Notes under the pieces: generated by a model
The model's input: only the letters and a program-made list of their open reading frames with translations
What the model was told of the DNA's origin: nothing
Database searches by the model: none
Shown here: one piece after another, positions 27,571-35,430 of the stretch
Layout of the letters: every line of letters starts with the position of its first letter
Position numbering within the stretch: the first letter of the stretch is position 1
From: Ruminiclostridium cellobioparum DSM 1351 = ATCC 15832
GTDB taxonomy: Bacteria > Bacillota > Clostridia > Acetivibrionales > DSM-1351
Direction: 5' to 3'
Assembly (NCBI RefSeq): GCF_000621505.1
Contig: NZ_JHYD01000003.1
Coordinates: 124,001-188,000, forward strand
DNA length: 64,000 nt
Position numbers and translations under genes: made by a program

Positions 27571-28231
27571 TTCCCCACACCACCTTTAAATATTTTGGTT
27601 CTTTAGGATTAATTTCTATTTTTTCGCGGATTCTTCGTATATGAACAGCTACAGTGTTTTCAGGACTGAAAGAGGGTTCGTTCCAAACCTGCTCGTAAAT
27701 CTGATCAATTGAAAATACTCTTCCGGCATTTTCACATAAAAGCTTTAATATCTTGTATTCCACAGGCGTAAGACGCACCTGTTCATTGTCCACCTTGACT
27801 TCTTTTGCACTATCATCAATGACAAGTCCTCCGGATTGGTAAACGCCGGTTTTAGGGACGAAACTGCCCAGTGAAACATATCTCCTCAGGAGTGATTTTA
27901 CACGTGCCAGCAGCTCCAATGGGTTGAAAGGCTTGGTTACATAGTCATCGGCACCGAGGTTCAGGCCCAGGATCTTATCTGTATCTTCGGACTTAGCGCT
28001 CAGCATGAGGACGGGGATGTTATACTTTTCCCTGATCTTCATTGTAGCCCGGATACCATCCATGACAGGCATCATTATATCCATGATCACGAGCTGAATA
28101 TCGGCTTTGTCAAAAACAGCCAGAGCTTCAGCTCCGTTATAGGCTTTAAATACTGTATAACCGTCGTTTTTCAGATATATTTCTATAGCGTCTACAATTT
28201 CCTTTTCATCGTCGCAAACAAGTATATTCAC
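27545..28231 (-). CDS. OmpR-family response regulator
   Basis: 228 residues. Receiver domain (1-118) with the acidic pair DDEKE, phospho-acceptor Asp in VIMDIMMPVMDG (about 51) and the conserved Lys in DDYVTKPFNPLEL; then a winged-helix DNA-binding domain ending VVWGIGYKIEKL. It starts at GTG 28231, seven bases after GGAGGT, and is co-transcribed with the histidine kinase downstream. Three hexamers of the type TTAACA spaced every 12 bases lie upstream (28412-28441) and are candidate autoregulatory sites. Confidence 0.94.
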   Translation of the reverse strand: MNILVCDDEKEIVDAIEIYLKNDGYTVFKAYNGAEALAVFDKADIQLVIMDIMMPVMDGIRATMKIREKYNIPVLMLSAKSEDTDKILGLNLGADDYVTKPFNPLELLARVKSLLRRYVSLGSFVPKTGVYQSGGLVIDDSAKEVKVDNEQVRLTPVEYKILKLLCENAGRVFSIDQIYEQVWNEPSFSPENTVAVHIRRIREKIEINPKEPKYLKVVWGIGYKIEKL

Positions 28232-28309
28232 TGTAAAACCTCCGTTTAGATGAGAATGAATTATTAATTTACCAGCTTATATTATTCATTCCCCTTGACA
28301 ATCCTTATC

Positions 28310-28318
28310 ATTATATCA
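28310..28318 (-). promoter_or_regulatory. Possible extended -10 promoter of the two-component operon
   Basis: On the minus strand this reads TGATATAAT, an extended -10, about 80 bases before the response regulator start. No clear -35 accompanies it. The 409-base gap 28232-28640 otherwise holds the hexamer array at 28412-28441, a small hairpin (ACTGCCGGTAC...GTACCAGT, 28534-28557) and no convincing gene. Confidence 0.35.
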
Positions 28319-28411
28319 CATCCCTGTATTTCAGAATTTGCAAGTAAATTCCTGATTGAACCCGCTATAAAAACAATAACCCAGGCTTCTTTCAAACTAA
28401 TTGACAGATTT

Positions 28412-28441
28412 CTTACAATTTTCTTAACATTTCAGGTAACA
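28412..28441 (-). promoter_or_regulatory. Three hexamers at 12-bp spacing upstream of the response regulator
   Basis: On the plus strand CTTACA, TTAACA and GTAACA are each separated by six bases (starts 28412, 28424, 28436). Direct repeats with near-helical spacing are the usual target shape for OmpR-family regulators. Confidence 0.35.
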
Positions 28442-28618
28442 TTGCAGATGAGTTTTTTTGTTTATACAGCGAAATCCAAAATTAATTGGTTATGCCAGTC
28501 AGTTGCGCTCAACTTTGCAGTTAAATGTGTTGTACTGCCGGTACGCGAGTACCAGTATAAACTATTTTTGAGGAGTTAAAAGAGAACCTATGACAGGAAA
28601 TTTCACGCCAATATAAAA

Positions 28619-28637
28619 AAACTCCATGAAAGGAGTT
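28619..28637 (-). terminator. Terminator after the zinc-ribbon gene
   Basis: On the minus strand AACTCC pairs with GGAGTT around a short loop and is followed by a T run. Confidence 0.65.
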
Positions 28638-28640
28638 TCT

Positions 28641-28841
28641 TTATATGTTGAAATCGTATTTGAAAATATTTTGAAAAGGTTCGGAGCTTAAGGCCTTGGT
28701 AACATTGGTTCCGTTCAAGGTAAGCCTGTGACCACAGCTTTCGCATCTGAAAGTAAGACTGTTTAATTTTTCAAGTTCCTCTTCAGGAAGATTTAATAAT
28801 ACGCTGTTACATATACAACATCTAACTGTGCTGAAATTCAA
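28641..28841 (-). CDS. Small zinc-ribbon protein
   Basis: 66 residues with two CxxC pairs, CCICNS (8-11) and CESCGH (33-36), forming a probable zinc ribbon. A GGAGGGG ribosome binding site is upstream of the ATG. It has its own terminator. Small zinc-ribbon proteins of this type are common and mostly uncharacterised in Clostridia; no DNA-binding or enzyme motif is visible. Confidence 0.75.
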   Translation of the reverse strand: MNFSTVRCCICNSVLLNLPEEELEKLNSLTFRCESCGHRLTLNGTNVTKALSSEPFQNIFKYDFNI

Positions 28842-29075
28842 CTTTTCCCCTCCATTCCTAAAATAAGTATATTCTTAGTTATATGAAACTGTACCTGTTT
28901 TTAGAACAAAAATATTAAAATTAAGTACCAAATCATATTACAATATTTCCCATCTCTTAAAAAACCTTTTTAACCATACCGGCTGATTTGTGGTACAAGC
29001 CAGTCATAATTTTTAAAATTTTGAATATAGTTTTATAAATTTGATGTAACTGAAGTAATTTGATTGGAGGCATTT

Positions 29076-30353
29076 ATGAGGGAATTTGCGAGGATTGAAG
29101 GAAACTCTTTTTACAATGATTCAAATATTACAGGAAACAAAGGCAACTTTTCAAAGTTCCCCATAGTACTTTGTGCAATAGCCGGTATTTTGATTGGAGG
29201 TCTGGCCTTCCGGGCGGCAAACGGGCATATGAGTATAGGGGGTATAAATACCGGCGGAAAGGATATTTCAGAAGATCAAGATAAGGCCGATATAAGCACT
29301 TATGCAATGGACATATTGTTTAAGGCTTTTGGAATGGACCGGTATAATCCCATAACCATACTGAACTCAAATTCACCTTTTTTTGAAATTTATTACAGGG
29401 AGGACTACCTTAAGTTCATAGCCGAAAAAGAACAGCAGGAGCTGCAGGAGAAGATGGTGGCAAACGAGGAGCTGCAGCCCGTCAAGCCACAGCAGGAAGT
29501 ACAGGGTCAAAAACCTGCGGACAGTGCTATACAGACGAAGGAAGCAGCAGGTGCTCTGAAAGAAGTTTCAAGCAGCATAACCTTTGAAAATGATGTGGAA
29601 AACAGTGACCAGCAAAATAACCCGGTGGTAACCAACGGTAAAATAAAAGTTGTTAATGAAACCAAATACAGCATTGATATAGATGGGCTGCTGAAAGAAC
29701 CGTTGAAGCTGAATCCGGCTAAAACCGGTCCACAGATATTTGTTTATCACACCCATACCACAGAGAGTTATATTAAGGATATTGGACAGCTTCATGACAA
29801 AAGTGTGCCCTCAAGAACCACTGACAACAAATATAATGTTGTCCGGGTAGGAGATGCATTGATAAGTAATCTTAAAAAGTACAACATCAATGTATTGCAT
29901 AATTCAACCATTCACGACAAGGATTACAACAGCTCCTATGTCAAGTCCCTCAATACATTGACCAATTATGTCGACAAGTACCCCTCCCTGAAAATGACCA
30001 TTGATCTTCACAGGGATGCCGCCGGAAATGATAAATTGAGAGTAGCAAAAAAAATCAATGGAAAGGATTATGCACAGATAATGTTTGTTATCGGAACCGA
30101 TTCAAAACTCAGCAATCCCAAATGGAAAGAAAACCTGAAGCTTGCCCTTAAAATCCAATCACGGCTGAATGAGATAGCTCCGGGAATAGCAAAACCCACG
30201 TATATCAGCAAAAACAGGTATAATCAGCATCTGACCAACGGATCGGTCATTGTGGAAATCGGCGGAGACGGAAATGTTATTGATGAATGTGTCAGGAGTA
30301 CAACCTGTTTGGCACAGGCAATCAATGATGTTATCTACAAAAATAAATACTGA
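29076..30353 (+). CDS. spoIIP: Stage II sporulation protein P
   Basis: 425 residues from ATG 29076, six bases after GGAGG; a TTG at 29064 lies within that site. It has a short cytoplasmic N-terminus, one membrane anchor (about 32-50, PIVLCAIAGILIGGLAF), a linker rich in Glu/Gln, and a C-terminal amidase/endopeptidase domain: IFVYHTHTTESY, MTIDLHRDAAG, and SVIVEIGGDGNVIDEC, the SpoIIP signatures with zinc-binding His and Glu. With SpoIID and SpoIIM it thins septal peptidoglycan and drives engulfment. A weak sigma-E-like upstream sequence (TCATAAT at 29004, ATATAG near 29025) is suggestive only. Confidence 0.92.
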   Translation: MREFARIEGNSFYNDSNITGNKGNFSKFPIVLCAIAGILIGGLAFRAANGHMSIGGINTGGKDISEDQDKADISTYAMDILFKAFGMDRYNPITILNSNSPFFEIYYREDYLKFIAEKEQQELQEKMVANEELQPVKPQQEVQGQKPADSAIQTKEAAGALKEVSSSITFENDVENSDQQNNPVVTNGKIKVVNETKYSIDIDGLLKEPLKLNPAKTGPQIFVYHTHTTESYIKDIGQLHDKSVPSRTTDNKYNVVRVGDALISNLKKYNINVLHNSTIHDKDYNSSYVKSLNTLTNYVDKYPSLKMTIDLHRDAAGNDKLRVAKKINGKDYAQIMFVIGTDSKLSNPKWKENLKLALKIQSRLNEIAPGIAKPTYISKNRYNQHLTNGSVIVEIGGDGNVIDECVRSTTCLAQAINDVIYKNKY

Positions 30354-30417
30354 TGATTAAATTTCCGGCTGCCGGTCAAAAATAAGTATCATTAATATGT
30401 TTATTTTGGAGGCAGAC

Positions 30418-30690
30418 TTGGCCAGGAAAATCCGATTCCGTAAAAAGAGATTATACAATCTAAAAATATTTGTTGTGATGAGCCTGTTTTTTTTAATAGT
30501 AATCAGCGGGTTAGTGGCTGTTGACATTACTAAAAGTTATGTATTATATGGGCAGCCCCGGTTGGAGATGATACGGATACAAGAAGTCGAAAAAGACATT
30601 TATCAGGTATCACTCTTTAATAATACTTTTGACCTGAACCTGAAATATCTGAGAAGGGATATGGGCAAAATCAAAGGGTTTTTTGATTAG
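30418..30690 (+). CDS. Small single-pass membrane protein
   Basis: 90 residues from a TTG start five bases after GGAGGC. A very basic N-terminus (ARKIRFRKKRLYNLK) precedes one hydrophobic segment (about 18-38), then a short extracytoplasmic tail with DIYQVSLFNNTFDLNLKYLRR. It is probably transcribed with spoIIP, 64 bases upstream. Not recognised; similar small proteins sit beside spoIIP in some Clostridia, and a sporulation role is inference. Confidence 0.6.
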   Translation: MARKIRFRKKRLYNLKIFVVMSLFFLIVISGLVAVDITKSYVLYGQPRLEMIRIQEVEKDIYQVSLFNNTFDLNLKYLRRDMGKIKGFFD

Positions 30691-30719
30691 AGATATTTTT
30701 TGCTGAAACAGGGATAACA

Positions 30720-30758
30720 TGTAACCATTTTGTTACCATTACGTCCATGGAATATGCT
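30720..30758 (+). promoter_or_regulatory. WalR-like box overlapping a promoter
   Basis: TGTAAC (30720-30725), five bases, TGTTAC (30731-30736) fits TGTWAH-N5-TGTWAH. The second half overlaps a possible -35, TTGTTA (30730-30735), followed after 17 bases by TATGCT (30753-30758). The spacing equals that of the box at 2964-2980. Confidence 0.5.
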
Positions 30759-30831
30759 ACTATTTCAATAGACGGCGCGCTATCTGTTTTTGACAGCAAA
30801 AGATAAAATACATATGAGAGGATTTGATGCA

Positions 30832-32286
30832 ATGAAAAAAATAGTATCATTTGTTTTGGCACTTGTATTATGTTTGACTACCTTTACAACATTAGCCGGT
30901 GCGGCAGATGTAAAAGGCAATATAAAAGTTGAGACAAGGAAGATTGAAAAAATAGAGGGTGACTTGAGCCTGAAGGTAATCTATCCCTACTTCAGCGGCT
31001 TCAATGCGGCTTCAGAATTGAACAGCACCATACAAGACAGAAATATAAGTTCAATCGGTTATATCATAAATAATGAAGCTGTTATCAAGGATATAAAGGC
31101 GCAGCAGGAAAAGGCGGGAGAACCTGCAGGAAACATGAGCGCCTTTTTGGAATCATATTTTGACTATAATACGAGCGGAAGCATTCTTTCGGTTGTCATA
31201 CATTCCAGTGACTACACCGGCGGTGCTCATGGCATGTCATATATGGAAAGCTACACGGCAAATACAAAGACAAATGAAATATACAAAACCTTTGGTTCGC
31301 TGTTTGACAGCAAAAGCGATTATAACAAAGTAATTCAGGATAAAATCAATAAATTGATAGACAAAGAAAAGGATATGTATTTTAGCGATGCAAAAGAGAC
31401 TGTTGCGGCTAAAAAAGGAAATTATCAATTTTACGTTGACGGAAACAAGCTGGTTATATATTTCGGATTGTACGAATTAAGGCCTTATGCCGGTGGAATG
31501 CCGATATTTAAAATAGATGCAAAAGAGCTGAAAGGTTTGTTGAAGAGCGATATTTATACACAGATGATAAATGCCAAACCACTTGAGAATATCAGGTTCA
31601 ATGGTGAAAGTCTTATTCCGCAGCCAAAGACATATACCCAGGAATACAACCTGATGGTCCCCTTGCAGGATATAGCAAAGCTGTTGGGCTACAAGGCCAC
31701 CTGGAATGGGGGCAATGGCTGGGAAGTGGCCGGCGGCTATGTTAAAAACAAGGTGGACAGTTATTCTTCAAGCAAATCGGACGGTGATGTCAAACTTGGC
31801 TTGCCTCCAAAGGCAGTTGGGAACATAATGTATGTACCGCAGACCTACTTCTCAATGGTTCTTAAGGAAGATGTAATTTACGACGGAGATGCACTTTGCA
31901 TATTTAAGGCAGAATCGGTCAACGAGGGTACATTTGATCAGCAGATAGCAGAATTTGAATCACCTGACACGGCGGAAAAAGCAGTGAACATGTATGCAAA
32001 AGCAGCACAGGAAAGAAAAGGTGCGATTCAATATGCACTATATTCAGATAAGCTAAAAGCCGAAAAAAGGGCAGGCCTTGAAGAGATGAACTGGGTTACC
32101 GGTGTATCAAGTCCATGGATTTCAGGTTATGAGATATATGAAATTGACAATGAGAGCAAAAAAACATATAGTGTTATTTTCAATTGGGCTACGTCTACCG
32201 GCAAATTACCGGATACCAAGACAATAGTTACTGTTGAAAAGATACCACAGCAAGAATACTGGCAGATAACAGAGATTACGGAGTAG
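30832..32286 (+). CDS. Secreted DUF4163/DUF3298 (RsiV-like) protein with copper-amine-oxidase-like domain
   Basis: 484 residues from ATG 30832. Signal peptide (MKKIVSFVLALVLCLTTF...GAA, 1-24). A DUF4163/DUF3298 pair fills about 30-250, with GGAHGMSYMESYTANTKTNEI as the DUF3298 core also seen in RsiV and anti-sigma sensors. A copper-amine-oxidase N-terminal-like domain follows (about 255-365, LMVPLQDIAKLLGYKATWN), then a C-terminal region of about 110 residues. There is no membrane helix beyond the signal peptide, so it is an exported wall or surface protein rather than an anti-sigma factor. A WalR-like box and promoter lie upstream and a strong terminator downstream. Confidence 0.82.
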   Translation: MKKIVSFVLALVLCLTTFTTLAGAADVKGNIKVETRKIEKIEGDLSLKVIYPYFSGFNAASELNSTIQDRNISSIGYIINNEAVIKDIKAQQEKAGEPAGNMSAFLESYFDYNTSGSILSVVIHSSDYTGGAHGMSYMESYTANTKTNEIYKTFGSLFDSKSDYNKVIQDKINKLIDKEKDMYFSDAKETVAAKKGNYQFYVDGNKLVIYFGLYELRPYAGGMPIFKIDAKELKGLLKSDIYTQMINAKPLENIRFNGESLIPQPKTYTQEYNLMVPLQDIAKLLGYKATWNGGNGWEVAGGYVKNKVDSYSSSKSDGDVKLGLPPKAVGNIMYVPQTYFSMVLKEDVIYDGDALCIFKAESVNEGTFDQQIAEFESPDTAEKAVNMYAKAAQERKGAIQYALYSDKLKAEKRAGLEEMNWVTGVSSPWISGYEIYEIDNESKKTYSVIFNWATSTGKLPDTKTIVTVEKIPQQEYWQITEITE

Positions 32287-32330
32287 AGAAAAGGCAGAAT
32301 CAGAATTAACCGGAAGCCGGAATGAATAAG

Positions 32331-32390
32331 CAGTCAATTACTTTGGTGAAATCTTCCCTTCACCGGGTAATTGGCTGTTTTTATTTTTTA
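32331..32390 (+). terminator. Strong terminator after the DUF3298 gene
   Basis: CAGTCAATTACTTTGGTGAA pairs with TTCACCGGGTAATTGGCTG (two mismatches/G·T) around a short loop, followed by TTTTTATTTTTT. Confidence 0.85.
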
Positions 32391-32509
32391 TGCGAGGCGG
32401 TGCCGGGAAAGCTAAGGATTTTTGCCAAAGCGAGAGCATCCCCGGGTAAAGAAATTGCCATCTCAATAATGATTTAAAGGTGTTTTATTGGGTAAAACTA
32501 ACATAGCCG

Positions 32510-32597
32510 GCGGCAACTTTTCTGCGGTAATAACGATTAAGGAAGATTATATTGCGATAAAACGCCGCAAGCTTATCAGTTGCGCCGCTTTATCCGC
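32510..32597. repeat. 88-bp direct repeat, copy 1
   Basis: It starts GCGGCAACTTTTCTGCGG and ends GCGCCGCTTTATCCGC. Copy 2 at 32736-32823 differs at only about three positions. Its last 40 bases form an imperfect hairpin (GATAAAACGCCGCAA with TTGCGCCGCTTTATC). Confidence 0.85.
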
Positions 32598-32603
32598 ATG
32601 CTA

Positions 32604-32735
32604 TTATTTGAGAAAACTTGCTGTGCAGCACTTTTCTCAAATATAGCGACAGAGGAAGATAATTGAGCCGCATTTCGCCGCCACCCGTTGCGGCTCATGC
32701 CGGGCGTTGTTATTATCCTCGAAAAGCTTGCAAAA
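32604..32735. other. Hairpin-rich spacer between the 88-bp repeats
   Basis: It holds two inverted repeats: ATTTGAGAAAA with TTTTCTCAAAT (about 32605-32641), and TGAGCCGCA with TGCGGCTCA (about 32664-32697). No ORF of useful length, promoter or ribosome binding site is visible. Confidence 0.55.
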
Positions 32736-32823
32736 GCGGCAATTTTTCTGCGGTAATAACGGCTAAGGAAGATTATATTGCGATAAAACGCCGCAAGCTT
32801 ATCAGTTGCGCCGCTTTATCCGC
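32736..32823. repeat. 88-bp direct repeat, copy 2
   Basis: Nearly identical to 32510-32597. TTGCGC near its 3' end (32806-32811) serves as the predicted -35 of lepA. Confidence 0.85.
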
Positions 32824-32834
32824 TATGATATAAT
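32806..32834 (+). promoter_or_regulatory. lepA promoter
   Basis: TTGCGC (32806-32811), a 17-base spacer, and TATAAT (32829-32834) with TG one base before it (extended -10). The -35 is inside the second 88-bp repeat. Confidence 0.65.
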
Positions 32835-32884
32835 AAATTGCTAACTATGTGCAAATATTTGAAACTAGCTGTGGAGGATAAGGA

Positions 32885-34693
32885 ATGTCAAGTGAAAGAC
32901 AAAAATATATAAGAAATTTTTGCATTATTGCTCATATAGACCATGGTAAATCGACCCTCGCAGACAGGCTGCTTGAGAAGACCGGCGTGCTCACATCCAG
33001 AGAAATGCAGGAGCAGGTTCTTGACAATATGGAACTTGAAAGGGAGAGAGGCATTACAATAAAGGCCCAGGCTGTGCGTATGGTATATCAGGCTTCGGAC
33101 GGACATGAGTATATATACAATTTTATAGACACTCCGGGTCATGTTGACTTTAATTACGAGGTTTCCAGAAGCATTGCCGCGTGTGAAGGGGCTATCCTTG
33201 TAGTGGATGCGGCACAGGGAATAGAGGCCCAGACTCTTGCCAATGTATACCTTGCTCTTGAACACAATCTGGAAATAATGCCTGTAATAAACAAAATAGA
33301 CCTTCCAAGTGCTCAGCCGGATGTAGTCAAAAAGGAAATTGAGGACGTTATTGGTCTGGATGCTTCCCAAGCTCCGATGGTTTCAGCCAAGAACGGAATT
33401 AATATAGAAGATGTACTGGAAAAGGTTGTCCATATGATTCCATGTCCCCAGGGGGACGAAGATGCTCCGCTCAGAGCACTGATATTTGACTCTTTTTATG
33501 ACAGCTACAAGGGAGTAATAGTATATATGAGAGTTAAGGAAGGTACCGTTAAAAACGGCGATACCATCCGCATGATGTACACAAAGAAAGAATTTGTAAT
33601 TTCCGAATTGGGCTACCTGAGACCGGGAGGGCTTTCTCCTGCCTCTGAACTTAAAGCCGGGGATGTGGGATATATAGCTGCAAGTATAAAAAATGTGCGG
33701 GATACCAGAGTCGGTGACACTATCACACTTGTTGGCAATCCTGCAAAAGAACCGCTGCCCGGATATAAAAAGGTTAATTCCATGGTATTCTGCGGAATTT
33801 ATCCGGCAGACGGCTCCAAATACGGTGATTTGAGAGATGCTTTAGACAAGCTGCAGCTCAATGATGCAGCACTTACTTTTGAACCGGAATCCTCGGTTGC
33901 GCTGGGTTTTGGATTCAGGTGTGGCTTCCTGGGACTTCTTCACATGGAAATCATCCAGGAGAGACTTGAAAGAGAGTACAACTTTGATCTGGTTACTACC
34001 GCTCCAAGTGTCATATACAAGGTTACAACAACAAACGGTGATGTGATCACCATAGATAACCCTACAAATCTTCCCCCTGTCACTGAAATCGATATGATGG
34101 AAGAGCCCATTGTAAAAGCTACTATTATGGTTCCAACCGAATATGTCGGCAATATAATGGAACTTTCCCAGGAGAGAAGAGGCGTTTACAAGGATATGTC
34201 ATACATTGACGACAGCAGAGTCATGCTGACCTATGAAATGCCCTTGAATGAGATCATTTATGATTTTTTTGACGCTTTGAAGTCCAGAACAAAGGGATAT
34301 GCCTCCTTTGATTACGAACTTATCGGCTACAGGGAATCAGACCTTGTCAAGCTGGATATAATGCTGAACGGTGAAATCGTCGATGCCTTATCCTTCATTG
34401 TACACAGGGAAAAATCGGTATCCAGGGGAAGAAGGATGACTGAAAAGCTGAAGGAATCAATTCCCAGACAAATGTTTGAAATACCTATCCAGGCCTGTAT
34501 CGGCGGTAAGATCATCGCCCGTGAGACAGTTAAGGCATTCAGAAAAGATGTTCTGGCAAAATGTTACGGCGGTGACATCACAAGAAAGAGAAAGCTGCTT
34601 GAAAAGCAGAAGGAAGGTAAGAAACGCATGCGCCAGGTGGGTTCCGTTGAAGTGCCGCAGGAGGCCTTTATGAGCGTATTGAAGCTGGATTGA
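32885..34693 (+). CDS. lepA: Elongation factor 4 (LepA)
   Basis: 602 residues, full length. GTPase motifs: [16 protein letters not shown] (G1), [10 protein letters not shown] (G2), [15 protein letters not shown] (G3), NKIDLPSA (G4) and SAKNG (G5). Domains II, III and V resemble EF-G, and the LepA-specific C-terminal domain ends [25 protein letters not shown]4 binds ribosomes and influences translocation and initiation. The ATG follows GGAGG. It has its own promoter, partly built from a repeat, and a terminator immediately downstream. Confidence 0.97.
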   Translation: MSSERQKYIRNFCIIAHIDHGKSTLADRLLEKTGVLTSREMQEQVLDNMELERERGITIKAQAVRMVYQASDGHEYIYNFIDTPGHVDFNYEVSRSIAACEGAILVVDAAQGIEAQTLANVYLALEHNLEIMPVINKIDLPSAQPDVVKKEIEDVIGLDASQAPMVSAKNGINIEDVLEKVVHMIPCPQGDEDAPLRALIFDSFYDSYKGVIVYMRVKEGTVKNGDTIRMMYTKKEFVISELGYLRPGGLSPASELKAGDVGYIAASIKNVRDTRVGDTITLVGNPAKEPLPGYKKVNSMVFCGIYPADGSKYGDLRDALDKLQLNDAALTFEPESSVALGFGFRCGFLGLLHMEIIQERLEREYNFDLVTTAPSVIYKVTTTNGDVITIDNPTNLPPVTEIDMMEEPIVKATIMVPTEYVGNIMELSQERRGVYKDMSYIDDSRVMLTYEMPLNEIIYDFFDALKSRTKGYASFDYELIGYRESDLVKLDIMLNGEIVDALSFIVHREKSVSRGRRMTEKLKESIPRQMFEIPIQACIGGKIIARETVKAFRKDVLAKCYGGDITRKRKLLEKQKEGKKRMRQVGSVEVPQEAFMSVLKLD

Positions 34694-34715
34694 TGGTTTA
34701 ATTGAAAAATAAAAA

Positions 34716-34746
34716 AGGCATTGGAGAAATCCAGTGCTTTTTAGTA
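34716..34746 (+). terminator. Terminator after lepA
   Basis: GGCATTGG and CCAGTGC form a stem around AGAAAT, followed by a T-rich run. Confidence 0.7.
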
Positions 34747-34763
34747 TTTTTGGAGGATATTTT

Positions 34764-35219
34764 ATGAACAATAATATTAACACTAATTTGTTATGGCTTG
34801 AAAATTATCTTAAAGAAACCTATAATGCCCCGATACTTGAAAATTTTCTGGGACTCAAAATAGCAGAGCTGAGCGAGGGGAAAATTATACTTACCGCTGA
34901 AATAATCGATAAGCATTGTAATTTGTACGGTTTTGTACACGGAGGCACTCTTGCATCAGTTTCAGATATTGCCATGGGGGTTGCGTGCATAACTCATGGA
35001 AAAAGAGTTGTGACAATTGATATGAATGTCAGTTACATCAGGAATACACCCGAAGGAAGTACAATAACGGCCATAGGTCAGGTTATCAGCAGCGGCAGGA
35101 CCATAATGCGGGCTACCGGAGAAATATACAATGATGAGCGGCAGCTTCTTGTCAGATCCCAGGCTTCATACTTTGTCACAGGGGATTTTAACCCGCAGGA
35201 TTTTCCGAAAAGGGAATAA
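34764..35219 (+). CDS. PaaI-family hotdog-fold thioesterase
   Basis: 151 residues from ATG 34764, seven bases after GGAGG. The hotdog core is shown by CNLYGFVHGGTLASVSDIAMGVAC (the HGG..hotdog helix with Asp) and VVTIDMNVSYIRNTPEGS. PaaI-type enzymes hydrolyse acyl- or aryl-CoA thioesters. Substrate unknown. The gene begins 20 bases after the lepA terminator, so it may rely on read-through or a nearby promoter. The 202-base gap after it shows no gene. Confidence 0.9.
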   Translation: MNNNINTNLLWLENYLKETYNAPILENFLGLKIAELSEGKIILTAEIIDKHCNLYGFVHGGTLASVSDIAMGVACITHGKRVVTIDMNVSYIRNTPEGSTITAIGQVISSGRTIMRATGEIYNDERQLLVRSQASYFVTGDFNPQDFPKRE

Positions 35220-35430
35220 TACCTGTATCTTTATTCTTCCGGTTAATCATTTTTCCATATATTCCAGTAAAGTCATTTCGAATAGTTTTTTTTGATAAGG
35301 TAAAAATAATAAAATAAATCAGGTTAGGAACGACTTTCTAAAAACAGTTGATTCCTGGGTTTCATCAAATGCACTTTATTTTCGCCGTACAGTTATTAAC
35401 ATTAAACAAAAATGTGAAAGGATGGATCTG

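Noticed and set aside
28295-28579. Plus-strand ORF (94 residues) in the gap before the zinc-ribbon gene
   Set aside because: No ribosome binding site; it covers the regulatory DNA of the minus-strand operon and looks like noncoding A+T-rich sequence.
30790-32286. Copper amine oxidase enzyme
   Set aside because: Only the N-terminal-like stalk domain is visible; the catalytic copper and TPQ domain is absent, and the rest matches DUF4163/DUF3298.
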